The notes beneath the pieces were generated by a model. The model was not told where the DNA came from, did not search any database, and saw only the letters and a list, made by a program, of their open reading frames with translations. Below, one piece after another: positions 1 through 10,671 of a DNA stretch of 64,000 nucleotides (positions are counted from its first letter, which is position 1; each line of letters opens with the position of its first letter). The position numbers and the translations under genes are program-made. Source of the stretch: Myxocyprinus asiaticus (Eukaryota > Chordata > Actinopteri > Cypriniformes > Catostomidae); NCBI RefSeq assembly GCF_019703515.2, contig NC_059347.1:23554501-23618500 (forward strand), written 5' to 3'.

Positions 1-1802
1 ACAGGACGCCAGTCATTTAAGCAAGTTATTTTTGATTGCTTTGGAACAGGCACAATGGTGGATGTTTTAAAGCACGTGCGGACTACAGACAAAGAGAGGG
101 AAAGATTGAAAATGTCTGTAAAAACACCAGCCAGCTGGTTCGCGCACGCTCTGATGACGCAGCCCGGAATGCCGTCTGGGCCCGCGGCTTTGCGGATATT
201 CACCCGTCGGAAGGATCGGTTTACATCCGCTACAGAGACGGAGAGTGAACTAACCTCTGTAGCTTCGGCCGAGTGAGCTCTCTCCGCGAGGGCGGTGTTA
301 TTTCCCTCAAAACGAGCATAAAAATTATTTAGCTCATCCGGGAGAGAGGCAGCGGTGTTCATGGCGGAGTTTTTATTCCCTTTAAAGTCCGTGATGATGT
401 TAATTCCCTGCCACATGCTTCTAGAGTTGGTGGTGTTAAACTGTCCTTCAATCTTGTTCCTGTACTGGCGTTTTGCTGTTCTGATAGTTTTTCGGAGGGC
501 ATAACTGGCTTGTTTATGCTCCTCCGTGTTCCCGGAATTGAAAGCGGAGGTCCGCACATTAAGTGCCGTGCGAACATCGCTATTTATCCATGGCTTCTGG
601 TTCGGATAGATCCATATTGTTCTGGTCGGAACTACATCCTCCATGCACTTTTTGATGAAAAACATTACGCTATCAGCGTAAACCTCGATGTCGTCATCAG
701 AGGCGGACCGGAACATCTCCCAGTCTGTGTGATCAAAACAGTCTTGTAGCATAGATTCTGATTGGTCCGACCAGCACTGGATCGTTCTGAGGGTGGGTGC
801 TTCCTGTTTCAGTTTCTGCCTGTAAGCGGGCAGAAGCAGAATGGAAGAGTGGTCAGATTTGCCAAATGGTAGGCAGGGGAGGGATTTGTAGCCATCCCGG
901 AAGGGAGAGTAGCAATGGTCCAAAACCCGGTCCCCTCGTGTGTTGAAACTAATGTGCTGGTGGTATTTTGGTGCGACTGATTTGAAACTGGCTTTATTAA
1001 AGTCCCCGGTCACAATGAACGCGGCCTCAGGGTGCACGGTTTCCTGCTCACTTATACTCCCATACAGTTCCTTGAGTGCCCGGTCTGTGTCGGCTTGTGG
1101 GGGAATGTACACATCTGTGATAATGACTGCTGTGAATTCCCTCGGCAGCCAGAATGGTCGACACAGAAGCATAAGATATTCCAGATCAGGAGAGCAGAAA
1201 GACTTGATAGAATGCACGTTCCTCTGATCACACCAGGATTTGTTGATCATAAAAAATACACCACCACCTCTGCTTTTACCTGAGAGGTCTTTCGCTCTGT
1301 CCGCTCGGTGCACAGAGAACCCCGCGGGTTCAATGGCTGAGTCTGGAATCTCCGCAGACAGCCAAGTTTCTGTAAGGCAGATAATGCAGCAGTCTCTTGT
1401 CTCTCGTTGGAAAGATATCCACGCTTTCAGCTCGCAGAGCTTGTTATCCAGAGACTGAACATTTGCCAGTAGAATAGTGGGTAGCGGGGGTCGATTTGCA
1501 TGGCGTCTTACTCTGATGAGAACGCTGGCTCTGTTTCCCCTTTTCCTCCTGCGTTTCCGCGGCCGAGCAGCACAGACAAAGGGCTCCGCTTGCGTATTTG
1601 TAAACAGCGGGTCGGCATTGAGGAATTTGAAGTCCAGTTTATGGTGTGAAATTGCTGAACCAATGTCCAAAAGTGTTCGTCTGTCGTAGACAATAAGGCA
1701 GACAACATCCAAGACAAAAAACATAAGAATTGTGAACAAAACAAACAAAACACTGCCATGTTGTGTCGGAGCTCGCAACGCAGCAGCCATACTTGGCGCC
1801 AT
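1..1802 (-). CDS. LINE (CR1/L2-like) ORF2, endonuclease plus start of reverse transcriptase, open at window edge
   Basis: Non-LTR retrotransposon polyprotein that nicks target DNA and reverse-transcribes its own RNA. I translated the minus strand codon by codon from the ATG at 1802-1800 (context AAGATGG) down to base 3 and met no stop in 600 codons; the frame leaves the window open. Apurinic-type endonuclease motifs are all present: ANVQSL (Asn114), LTETWL (Glu145), VYIPPQA, TGDFNKA (Asp267, Asn269) and KSDHSS (Asp317, His318). From about residue 530 come [10 protein letters not shown] and STIVPVPK, the opening blocks of the reverse transcriptase. The catalytic FADD block lies outside the window. 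Residues 17-39 are strongly hydrophobic and 82-105 rich in Arg/Lys. The style matches jockey-superfamily (CR1/L2/Rex-like) teleost LINEs; the exact clade is uncertain. A closed-ORF caller misses it because no stop lies inside the window. Confidence 0.88.
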   Translation of the reverse strand, partial: MAPSMAAALRAPTQHGSVLFVLFTILMFFVLDVVCLIVYDRRTLLDIGSAISHHKLDFKFLNADPLFTNTQAEPFVCAARPRKRRRKRGNRASVLIRVRRHANRPPLPTILLANVQSLDNKLCELKAWISFQRETRDCCIICLTETWLSAEIPDSAIEPAGFSVHRADRAKDLSGKSRGGGVFFMINKSWCDQRNVHSIKSFCSPDLEYLMLLCRPFWLPREFTAVIITDVYIPPQADTDRALKELYGSISEQETVHPEAAFIVTGDFNKASFKSVAPKYHQHISFNTRGDRVLDHCYSPFRDGYKSLPCLPFGKSDHSSILLLPAYRQKLKQEAPTLRTIQCWSDQSESMLQDCFDHTDWEMFRSASDDDIEVYADSVMFFIKKCMEDVVPTRTIWIYPNQKPWINSDVRTALNVRTSAFNSGNTEEHKQASYALRKTIRTAKRQYRNKIEGQFNTTNSRSMWQGINIITDFKGNKNSAMNTAASLPDELNNFYARFEGNNTALAERAHSAEATEVSSLSVSVADVNRSFRRVNIRKAAGPDGIPGCVIRACANQLAGVFTDIFNLSLSLSVVRTCFKTSTIVPVPKQSKITCLNDWRP

Positions 1803-4166
1803 CTTGATTGAGAACAGTGTAACATATTACTATAATAGCATACTACTGAAACAAAATGTACAAATAATAGGTAGTGCATTGTAAGTAGAAAGCTAGATTA
1901 AATTCTTAACATATCTTTGTCTTCTAAAATACTGTATATTACAATAAAGTACTGTATAGTAATGTGCAGTACATTTATATCCTACTATTACAGAGCATAT
2001 TGAAAGGCTTGTCTATAGAGGGGTTCTTTAGTTCCTTTTATTTTTCTCAGATTTGGGTTCGGCAACGGTGTCCCTTTTTTGAAGTATGTATCCGTGTTTT
2101 AATCAGCATCGTGTGCAAATGAAATGTCATGACCTTTAATATGGGAGCTCTGAAGGAAATGTCGATTAAAATGTCAAGTGGTTTGTGGGTAATATGGGCA
2201 GGGGCGAGTGAATGCCATCTGTACAGTAATGCACAGAAGCCAATGGGCATTCCCAATCTGACAAGAGCTGGGTGCCCTCAAGAACTGAAATTAGCAAGTG
2301 GATCACGGAAGTGTGCGAGCGCACATACAGGCATGCAGAAAATATGAATATATATGCAGATGTGCAATAATGCCAACAAAGAAAGTCGACAAAAATGATA
2401 TTATATCTGGGACAAATGTGGTATTACGTATCATCTAAAGTTAAGAAACTGAGATTTGTTTTAGTACAAAGTGTTGGTGGATTTAATGCTAAAACAAACA
2501 GAAAATATCCTGCTGACAAAAAGAGTGTCTATATTGCCTCACTTCAATGATTATATCCTTTTCAACACATTGGTATCCTGATTTCTTATGCTCAGCTTCA
2601 AATGAGCACACTGTACTGTCGGATGCAATTATCTACCTCACACCACTCTCACTGGTAATATATTTTAGTCTCTCTTCCTCTCCTTTTCTCTATCTCTTTC
2701 ACTCTCTCTCTCTCTCTCTCTCTCACTCTCACACACACACACACACACACATGAACACAAACATATTACAAACACACACAAACACACACATATTCCAAAA
2801 ATATCTTTAGCAAACAAGCCACCATCAGCTCCCACACCCTAATAATCACTCTTCAGCCCACTGCAGCCACTGGGCCCCTCACTGACATCACATTATGACT
2901 CTATTACCCCTCTATGACCTGTGTGAGCATCTGCCAAATTAAAGCTGCCACTAGCCATCGTTGATCTCATCTTATTAAGCTACTAATTAGATTTGATAAC
3001 TCTGTCTGTATTTAGAAGTGAGTGCACAGTTTGGAGAAGAGCATTATGCCAGAGGTCTGACCTCAGTTCTCTGTCAGACTGACCCACACTGACTCACTCA
3101 TGTCTGACAGCCTGTCGCCTGGTGCCTCTTTATCAGTGAACACACAGGAGTCACACAGGCTATAATTTTTGTCATCAGTATCATGGCCTGTAACAGGGCT
3201 CACTAGTCAAGACAATAATAATAAAAAAATAATCATGTCTTTTATATTTTATATCTCCATTACATTGGTACTGTAGATTATTTGCTTATCAGAAAAGGCT
3301 GATAAAGGAAACTGACTTATATTGTGTCATGTGCCATTCGTCAAAGGAGACTGAAGGAATTATGAAGTCACCTGAATATGTTTAAACCTGACTGATGTCA
3401 CTCTGAGATGACTGCATGAGTGGGTGTATGAGACAAAAGGAAACAGAGAAGCAATGTCCAAAATCCAGACAGTTTTCTATCAATATGTTAAAGATGATGA
3501 AAGACCAACTTTCCATTCCCATATCTTATTCCTTCATTACACTGTATATACTGTATACAGTGTTTTTATTATACATATATCCATCTATTAAATTATTATT
3601 ATTTTTTTACACCCACACAGCGCACATGGATATTTACATATCCCAAAATACACAATTTGAATGGGTAAAGTAGGCAAGGAGGCGGTGGGAACCAGCTGAA
3701 CAGTCAACGTAAAGTTTAATGCCAAACTCAACTTAAGCACGGCCGCGTGTGTCTTTCTCTCTCTCTCTCTCGAACTGGTGTCTCCAGCTCCCCTTTATCT
3801 CACTCTCCCGCTGATCAGCTGACTCAGCGCCGGCCGTGCACCTCACGGCCCGGCCATGCCCTTCTCCTCGTCCCAACGATAAAGCAAAATCTTCATCGAT
3901 TGACACTGAATATCGTTGCCACAATATATATCGTCATATCACCCAGCCCTAGCTTAAGTATCAAAAATATGATCACTGGAGCACTTTCGCACTCTCACAG
4001 GCTATCCTTATTGTTGAGCCCTCAAGTTTAATACTAAATTCATAAGAAAAAACCCTACCCATATAGTATGAATGATAATGATGGTGCTTGCCTTTTAAAT
4101 GGTCAGTGAAGCCAAAATATTCTCATCACAGGTCAGCATAAGAACATGAATGAAAAGAAGTACATA
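1803..4166. other. No gene seen; LINE 5' flank, microsatellite and AT-rich DNA
   Basis: Upstream of the LINE start codon the sequence turns AT-rich within about 80 bp, and I cannot place the exact 5' end of the element. The remainder holds a CT/CA microsatellite and short chance frames. Around 3670-3955 a GC-richer stretch ends in 'CATATCACCCAGCCCTA', which resembles the end of a dispersed teleost DNA repeat, but I found no partner end. No exon, splice pattern or conserved domain is visible. Confidence 0.6.
2702..2750. repeat. CT/CA compound microsatellite
   Basis: A (CT)n run at 2702-2724 passes through CTCACTCTC into a (CA)n run at 2730-2750. Confidence 0.95.
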
Positions 4167-5414
4167 CACTATATTGCCAAAAGTATTCGCTCATCTGCCT
4201 TTAGACGCATATGAACTTAAGTGACATCCCATTCTCAATCCATAGGGTTTAATATGACGTCGGCCCACCCTTTGCAGCTATAACAGCTTCAACTCTTCTG
4301 GGAAGGCTTTCCACAAGGTTTAGGAGTGTGTTTATGGGAATTTTTGACCATTCTTCCAGAAGCGCATTTGCGAGGTCAGACACTGATGTTGGACGAGAAG
4401 GCCTGGCTCGCAGTCTTCACTCTAATTCATCCCAAAGGTGCTCTATCGGGTTGAGGTCAGGACTCTGTGCAGGAGAGTCAAGTTCTTCCACACCAAACTC
4501 GCTCATCCATGTCTTTATGGATCTTGCTTTGTGCACTGGTGTGCAGTCATGTTGGAACAGGAAGGGGCCATCACCAAACTGTTACCACAAAGTTGGGAGC
4601 ATGGAATTGTCCAAAATCTCTTGGTATGCTGAAGCATTCAGAGTTCCTTTCACTGGAACTAAGGGGCCAAGCCCAGCTCCTGAAAAACAACCCCACACCA
4701 TAATCCCCCCTCCACCAAACTTCACAGTTGGCACAGTGCAGTCAGACAAGTACCGTTCTCCTGGCAACCGCCATACCCAGACTCGTCCATCAGATTGCCA
4801 GATGGAGAAGTGTGATTCGTCACTCCAGAGAACGCATCTCCACTGCTCTAGAGTCCAGTGGCGGCGTGCTTTACACCACTGCATCCGACGCTTTGCATTG
4901 CACTTGGTGATGAATGGCTTGGATGCAGCTGCTCGTCCATGGAAACCCATTCCATGAAGCTCTCTACGCACTGTTCTTGAGCTAATCTGAAGGCCACATG
5001 AACTTTGGAGGTCTGTAGTGATTGACTCTGCAGAAAGTTGGCGACCTCTGTGCACTATGCGCCTCAGCATCCTTTGACCCCGCTCTGTCATTTTACGTGG
5101 CCTACCACTTCGTGGCCGAGTTGCTGTCATTCCCAATCGCTTCCACTTTGTTATAATACCACTGACATTTGACTGTGGAATATTTAGTAGAGAGGAAATT
5201 TCACGACTGGACTTGTTGCACAGGTGGCATCCTATCACAGTACCACGCTGGAATTCACTGAACTCCTGAGAGCGGCCCATTCTTTCACAAATGTTTGTAG
5301 AAGCAGTCTGCATGCCTAGGTGCTTCATTTTATACACCTGTGGCCATGGAAGTGATTGGAACACCTGAATTCAATTATTTGGATGGGTTAGCGAATACTT
5401 TTGGCAATATAGTG
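4167..5414 (-). mobile_element. Tc1/mariner transposon with perfect 25-bp inverted ends
   Basis: Complete 1248-bp cut-and-paste DNA transposon. The left end CACTATATTGCCAAAAGTAT (4167 onward) and the inverted right end (to 5414) match over 25 bp, through ..TCGCT. TA dinucleotides at 4165-4166 and 5415-5416 flank it, the expected Tc1/mariner target duplication. It carries a transposase pseudogene on the minus strand. The ends are short, with no obvious internal direct repeats, unlike the neighbouring element at 5546. Confidence 0.95.
4249..5280 (-). pseudogene. Tc1-type DD34E transposase, two nonsense codons
   Basis: Transposase that would bind the element's ends and move it by cut-and-paste. 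The start is taken at [10 protein letters not shown] (ATG complement 5278-5280), typical for the family, though the frame is open upstream to 5364. The N-terminal half has paired helix-turn-helix regions and the linker [10 protein letters not shown]. Catalytic residues are visible: Asp in WSDESHF (4819-4821), Asp in FQHDCTP (4546-4548) and Glu in PIEHLWDE (4441-4443); 34 residues separate the last two, giving DD34E. The frame is continuous to the natural stop at 4249-4251 but is cut by TAA at 4582-4584 and TGA at 4417-4419. The TGA sits where the family usually has arginine, fitting CpG decay of CGA. With no frameshift, this is a fairly young copy, but it cannot make active enzyme. Confidence 0.93.
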
Positions 5415-5545
5415 TATATAGGTTCATTAGTGCTTACAGTCTTCTTAAGTATGGATGGACATTAAATAAGGCATATAGAGTCAGTAAAAGTGCAGCACTG
5501 GTTGTTTAGAGTTAGCATATTTCTTTTTTGGCTGTTATCCAAATA

Positions 5546-6958
5546 CAGTTGCAATCAAAATGATTCAACCCCCCTGACCAGCAATATATTCTGGTGATGT
5601 GAATTAAAACACATCAACAAAAACCTCAGTAAACAGTCAAAGTAAGTTTTTAATACACATTTGAGTGATTTTGAGAACAAAGAGTTCAGTTTACCCAGAT
5701 TTTAAAATAAAAAATAACTAATTCTCTCCACAGTTGTCATGTCAAAAATATTCAACCCCCAAAGTCAATCATTTGTTGAGCATCCTTTATCCTTAATAAC
5801 AGCAAATAAATGTTTCAGGTAAGTGTTATCAGGCTTCGGACACATCTCTATTAGAATTTGTACACATTTCTCATGAGCAAAAGCTTCCAGCTCATTAACA
5901 TTCTTTGGTTTCTGTGCTGCCACTCCTTCTTTGAAATCCCAACAAAGGTATGCAATGGGATTTTAATGATGGACTGAAAGGGACATTTAAGGACATTCCA
6001 TGACCTATCCCTAAACCAGATTTTGGACAGCTTGAATGTATTCTTGGTGTTATTGTCTTGCTGGAAAGTCCAGTGATCACCAAACTTCAATTTACACACT
6101 GAAGGCATCAACTTTTTCATGCCAAAATGGCCTGATACCTGAAAGAATACATGGTGTCAGTCACATAGTCAGGATAGCCGTTTCCTGCAGCCGCAAAACC
6201 CATAACAGGTCTGACCCACCCCCTGCTTGACTGTGGGGATGGTGTCGTTTTTGTCATCACTTTGTCATCTTACTCCAGACATACTGCTGACCCATGGGTC
6301 TAAAACTCATTTTCAGTTTAGTGTCATACGTCTATAAAACCTTCTTCCAGGACTCCACAGGTTTTTCCTAATTACTTCTTGAATATTCAAGTCGACATTT
6401 CCCTTGGTGAAGTTTTGCTTTCTTCCACACCCCAAGAAGGTTGCTGTTGTACCATATTTAAAAAATTTATGAATGGTGCTGCCAGCTTTGTCTATTGGAA
6501 ATTGAAGTGCCTTGGAAATGTACTTTTAGCCATGACCTTTCTTGTGCAATGAAATAATCTCTTCAATTAGCTTTTGAGACAGCTTATTTTTAATTGCATT
6601 TTTTTTTTTTTTTTGCATAGAAATACATTTTTGCTTACAACGCTAAACTTAAATTTTAAAACTTAAATAAGTGCCATTGCAGGTTGATGACTTAATTTTG
6701 TTTAAAACAATTACTTGTGTAGCCTTACATATTTAAGAAACAGTTACATGCAATAGGGGTTGAATAATTATGACATGGCTGTATTTTCTTTTTTAAATCC
6801 TGCTATTTACAAATATTAGGTTATATATTCACACTATGACTTTGAATGTGTCACTCAACTGATATGGATGTAAAGTTAAAAAATTCTGGGTCATCAGAAA
6901 AGCTTACCTTTGTAAATCCTTACTGTCTTTGGGGATTGAATAATTTCAATTGCAACTG
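5546..6958 (-). mobile_element. Tc1-type transposon with IR/DR ends
   Basis: 1413-bp element bounded by TA at 5544-5545 and 6959-6960. The outer left end CAGTTGCAATCAAAATGATT matches the inverted right end near 6930-6958 imperfectly. A second copy of the end motif lies inside each terminus (about 5738-5760 left, about 6751-6778 right), each with ATTCAACCCCC or its complement. This is the inverted-repeat/direct-repeat layout used by Sleeping Beauty-like Tc1 transposases, with two binding sites per end about 190 bp apart. It lies 131 bp from the previous Tc1 element, in the same orientation. Confidence 0.88.
5770..6610 (-). pseudogene. Degraded Tc1 transposase inside the IR/DR element
   Basis: Decayed transposase. 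The C-terminal part, between 5851 and 6120, contains DHWTFQQDNNTKNT, the region around the second catalytic Asp, followed by WFRDRSWNVLK, which in Tc1 relatives precedes the [10 protein letters not shown] block carrying the catalytic Glu. That block is unrecognisable here (QSIIKIPLHT in its place), so the third acidic residue appears lost. The N-terminal region near 6400-6570 still reads as a helix-turn-helix segment in pieces (ISLHKKGHG, SWQHHS-like stretches). Several stops and frameshifts separate the parts. Boundaries are approximate. Confidence 0.8.
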
Positions 6959-7270
6959 TAAATCACACTGGGGCAAATTTCAACCATGCGCCCAATGCCA
7001 GAACATCATAATAGCAGCAGAAGGTAACAAGCATCTTCAACCTGTCTATACAGTACATAAAGAGTATAAATATCTCTTTTATTTCTGAAACTCTCTCTCT
7101 CTCTCTGCCTGTCAGGCATGAATACAAATCTACATTTCCAGTTTGCTCAGATTCCCCGTTACAGCATTAGGTTACATTAGGAGTTGATTTACAAAGATTT
7201 CACAGGTGGTTTAATTTTTGTGGCTGAGCTAGTAGTCTGTGGCCACCCTTGATTCCTCTCTCTCTCTCTT

Positions 7271-7320
<50 letters not shown>

Positions 7321-7377
7321 ACACTTGTTGGTGTGGCTATCATTATGAGGACTCTCCATAGACATAATGATTTCTAT
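6959..7377. other. No gene; CT and CT/CA microsatellites
   Basis: AT-rich sequence after the Tc1 element, a short (CT)n at 7091-7106, then a long (CT)n(CA)n tract at 7255-7320. From about 7326 it joins a dispersed repeat, 'GGTGTGGCTATCATTATGAG', that continues after the hAT insertion at 8163. Confidence 0.7.
7255..7320. repeat. CT/CA compound microsatellite
   Basis: (CT)n at 7255-7282 followed by (CA)n to about 7320. It borders one side of the dispersed repeat interrupted by the hAT element; a second (CA)n at 8412-8443 borders the other side. Confidence 0.95.
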
Positions 7378-8410
7378 TAGAGGTCTTCACGGGTCCAAAA
7401 ATTTGTGCCCGAACTCAAAGAGACCCGGAAATGTACTACCCGGACCCAAACTAGACCCGTCTATTATTTAAAAGCTTGGACCCGTACCCATACAGAACCG
7501 AGAAATCCCGGACCCGAACCGGATCCGTTTATTATTTGAAAGCTCGGACCCGGACCCGGCTGGGAGACACAGACCCGATCGATACCGATTTCACAGCTGA
7601 TTGCTATTAACAAATTAATTTACAAGTTGTGAAAAAAAACTTTGTGTCTTATCTAATGTAACATTAGTAGCCTTCTCCCCTGTGCCTGGCCGTGACGCAT
7701 ATAATCCATCCTCCTTGCCAAGAAAGTTGGTAAAATACTTCCAGGTTTTCTGTGAGTCCTCTCTTGCTGATTGAAACAGCATAGCTAATCCACTCATTAT
7801 TTCAGCTTCAAAAGTTTACTTGCTGTTACGGTGACGGATGACAAACACGACTTGTTTAGAATCAGCTTTGCTGTTTATTCGTATCTCGCATAAGATAACT
7901 TCAACTGCTTGCCCTTTTGAACTATAATAATGATTGCTCGTTCATTGCCATGGCTACTAATCAGTATTGCTAATTTGCTACAGTGTGCCTTAAATCCGCT
8001 CTGCCTCTGACGTCTGTCATCATCAGCGCTGTCTGATCACAGCCGGGTCTTCTCGGATCGACTCGGGTATTACACATAATGTTAAACAGACCCGGGACCC
8101 ACAGCAATAGAATGGGTTGGGTCTCGGGTCCTCGGGTTAGGGTGGACCTGTGAAGACCTCTAATTTCTATACTGTATGAACTATAGACTCTATCCCCTAA
8201 CCCTACCCCTAAACCTAACCCTCACAAAAAACTTTCTGCATTTTTACATTTAAAAAAAAAGAAAGAAAAAACATCGTTTAGTGTATTTTTTAAGCAATTT
8301 GAATTATGGGGACACTAGAAATGTCCTCATAAACCACATTTATAGCATAATACCCTTGTAATTACCAGTTTGCAACCTAAAAAAATGTCCTTGTAAACCA
8401 CCCAAACCCA
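7326..8410. repeat. Dispersed CA-flanked teleost repeat, split by a hAT insertion
   Basis: The left piece (7326-7377, '...CATAGACATAATG ATTTCTAT') and the right piece (8163-8410, 'ATTTCTATACTGTATGAAC...') become continuous once the hAT element and one duplicated octamer are removed. The unit contains CCCTAACCCTACCCCTAAAC and 'TTATGGGGACA..GAAATGTCCTCATAAACCAC', and is bracketed by CA repeats. I recognise this as a common interspersed repeat of fish genomes but cannot name the family. Confidence 0.65.
7378..8162. mobile_element. hAT-type non-autonomous DNA transposon with perfect 8-bp TSD
   Basis: 785-bp element whose left end TAGAGGTCTTCACGGGTCC and right end GGACCTGTGAAGACCTCTA are inverted repeats (one mismatch, the G/A of GGGTCC). 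The octamer ATTTCTAT is present at 7370-7377 and again at 8163-8170. An 8-bp duplication is typical of hAT transposases. The subterminal regions are unusually rich in GGACCCGG/CGGGTC motifs on both sides, probably transposase binding sites. I recognise no transposase; a 60-codon minus frame at 7615-7797 has no similarity I know. It was probably mobilised by a hAT enzyme encoded elsewhere. Confidence 0.9.
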
Positions 8411-8411
8411 C

Positions 8412-8443
8412 CCACACACATACACACACACACACACACACAC
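8412..8443. repeat. CA microsatellite
   Basis: (CA)n with one interruption, bordering the dispersed repeat that contains the hAT insertion. Confidence 0.95.
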
Positions 8444-9327
8444 GCAATACTATTCAGAGTATTATCCAGGCCGATATCTTGCAGGGGTTTTCTGCCCTCA
8501 GCAAAACAAGACCAGTAGATTCTAGATAGACTTAACAAGTGAAAAGAGAAAAGTGAAGAATGAAGGCGAACAGAGGAAGAGTCAGAATATACTACTGCTT
8601 CCACTCTATTTTGAGCCCTCCTGTCAAAATTAATTTCACATCTTAATATGGAGAAAGTGCTTACTATCTGAAATAAAAGAAAGAGGAGAGGAGAAAGGGG
8701 GGACGAAGGGAAGAATAATGATGAGGCAATGAGAACTCAATTAGAAGCCCCAAGCTGACAGCACAGCACTGCTGCCCAGAAGGTAAAGAGAAAGAGGAAG
8801 AGAGAGAGAGATTCACTTGCTCAAATTATTGTGCCCGCAGGGCTTGACTGAGGCTGTGTCCCAATGACTAGGTGTATGCCTGGTTATTCCTTGAATATTT
8901 CTTTCGGTTTCACTCTTGTTCTTTTTTTTCTCTTCTGTTCTCAATCTATGACAGTACAACATAGACAATGCTGTTAACAGGCACCACCATACACACTTAA
9001 CTAGCCTAATCTTTACTAGTCCAAGCATCACTGGCCACATAACAATCATGTTACATTAAACACTGACAACATGTTTGCTCAAGGCTCCATATTTTTGATC
9101 TGCCTAAGATGTTTGAAGGAATAAAAAAAAGAAAAACAAAGCCCTCATATCCAGAAGGATTTATGTAAAAGCCTTAAGGTTGATGAAACAATTAAATAAA
9201 ACAATGGCTGATTACTAAGATTTCCATCACAAATGAAAACAGCAGCGGGTGAAACTACATATATATGTATTTGTAAAATAATTCAAGAAGTAACCTCTGA
9301 TTATAAAAATAGTAGCTCATTTCTGAT

Positions 9328-9334
<7 letters not shown>

Positions 9335-9394
<60 letters not shown>
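9335..9394. repeat. TA microsatellite, about 30 units
   Basis: Uninterrupted (TA)n of roughly 60 bp. Confidence 0.97.
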
Positions 9395-9396
<2 letters not shown>

Positions 9397-10060
9397 ACTT
9401 AATGACTGCGAGTTCCGCAACATTATGCAGACATTGTTGAGAGATTAGACATAATCTCTCGCTGTATGGCATGCACAGATGAAGGTGATCACCTAAATAT
9501 TACACTACAGTCATCTAAAATTAACCACTCTTTCTAATCTGCTTAGAGCTTTTGGGCACTGATTTGTATAGTGCACAGGTTTAAATACCTGACAGCACAA
9601 CTTAACACAATGCAGTTCCATCAATTCTCCATGGCTATGTTCACACAGTTTGTGATTTGGATTTATTTAGTTTACAGGAGTGTCTTGAATAATGTCTTTA
9701 TGAACGAATTATAACCAAAGTCCCTTTTCTTGTGATTAACGAATATAACCATAGTGATGGTGGCTAATGTAAACTGTATGAGATGACAGACAACTAATTG
9801 TTCACTGTGGACTGTTCACACAGCACAGGATTACCAAACTCACAAAGTGTGGGTGTTGGAATACAAAATTTGAAGTCATTTTGGTTAAAAATATTTGTCT
9901 GAGACTCTTGCAATTACATTTAGCACTCTAAAACTGGACTGAACATGGTATTCTGCTGCTGTGTGAACATAACCCTTCTTTGCACACGGAATATTGATTA
10001 TCCCCATATGTTTCTCTGCATTTCTATTATCCTTACGTCACACTGATGCAAAGCTCAGAA

Positions 10061-10096
<36 letters not shown>

Positions 10097-10097
10097 T
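10061..10097. repeat. AAT microsatellite, about 12 units
   Basis: Uninterrupted (AAT)n. Confidence 0.97.
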
Positions 10098-10671
10098 TCA
10101 GAATGGCAAAGTTTGGCATATGCACTTGCATTTTCTTCCACCAAGCCCTTTGGAGAGGCACATAGCAGTGCGGGAAAGCACTGGGTACTGGGCTGTTAAG
10201 ACAAAGGGGGTAAAAAGAAAAGGCCCAGAGCTACACTACAGCAAGTGTCTGTACAGCACTATACATGGCACAACACTGACTCATCACTAGCTCCTTGTGT
10301 GCACATTCTAAGGGCCCCAGGGAGCCTTTCGATCGGGGTGGAGATTGTAACACTGTACAGTTACAAAGCTTCTGCTGAGAGTCATAAAGCCCTCACTGTG
10401 GGGATGGAGCACGCATTTTGAACGGAGGAACTGAAGAGTCTTGATCAGGCAGGCCATGTTTGATGTGCAACACGGCAAGCTTTTGATGTCTTAATCAGTT
10501 CCTATATTAGGCTCAGGGCTTGTTTGGTGGGTTGGTTGTACAGGGACCTTGGGTGAGATTGTGATGAGGGGAATGCACAACACAGAACCACTGGATGGAG
10601 TGAGAGGTAACATCAGGACAAGGATGGAAGAATGACCAATGATCAAGAGACAAATAAGTTGTGAAAATATA

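Larger units (their letters stand above)
8444..10671. other. No gene seen; TA and ATA microsatellites
   Basis: About 2.2 kb of AT-rich non-coding DNA holding (TA)n at 9335-9394 and (AAT)n at 10061-10097. The tyrosine/isoleucine run in a plus-strand frame at 9233-9448 is only the TA repeat translated. Nothing else is recognisable. Confidence 0.65.

Noticed and set aside
4328..4957. 209-codon plus-strand frame, candidate gene
   Set aside because: It is the antisense shadow of the Tc1 transposase between 4249 and 5280; the minus strand has the conserved DDE motifs.
8191..8223. Interstitial telomere repeat (CCCTAACCC-like)
   Set aside because: Units are irregular (CCCTAACCCTACCCCTAAACC) and belong to the dispersed CA-flanked repeat; no array of exact TTAGGG units.
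9233..9448. Frame with a long Ile/Tyr run
   Set aside because: Translation of the TA microsatellite at 9335-9394.
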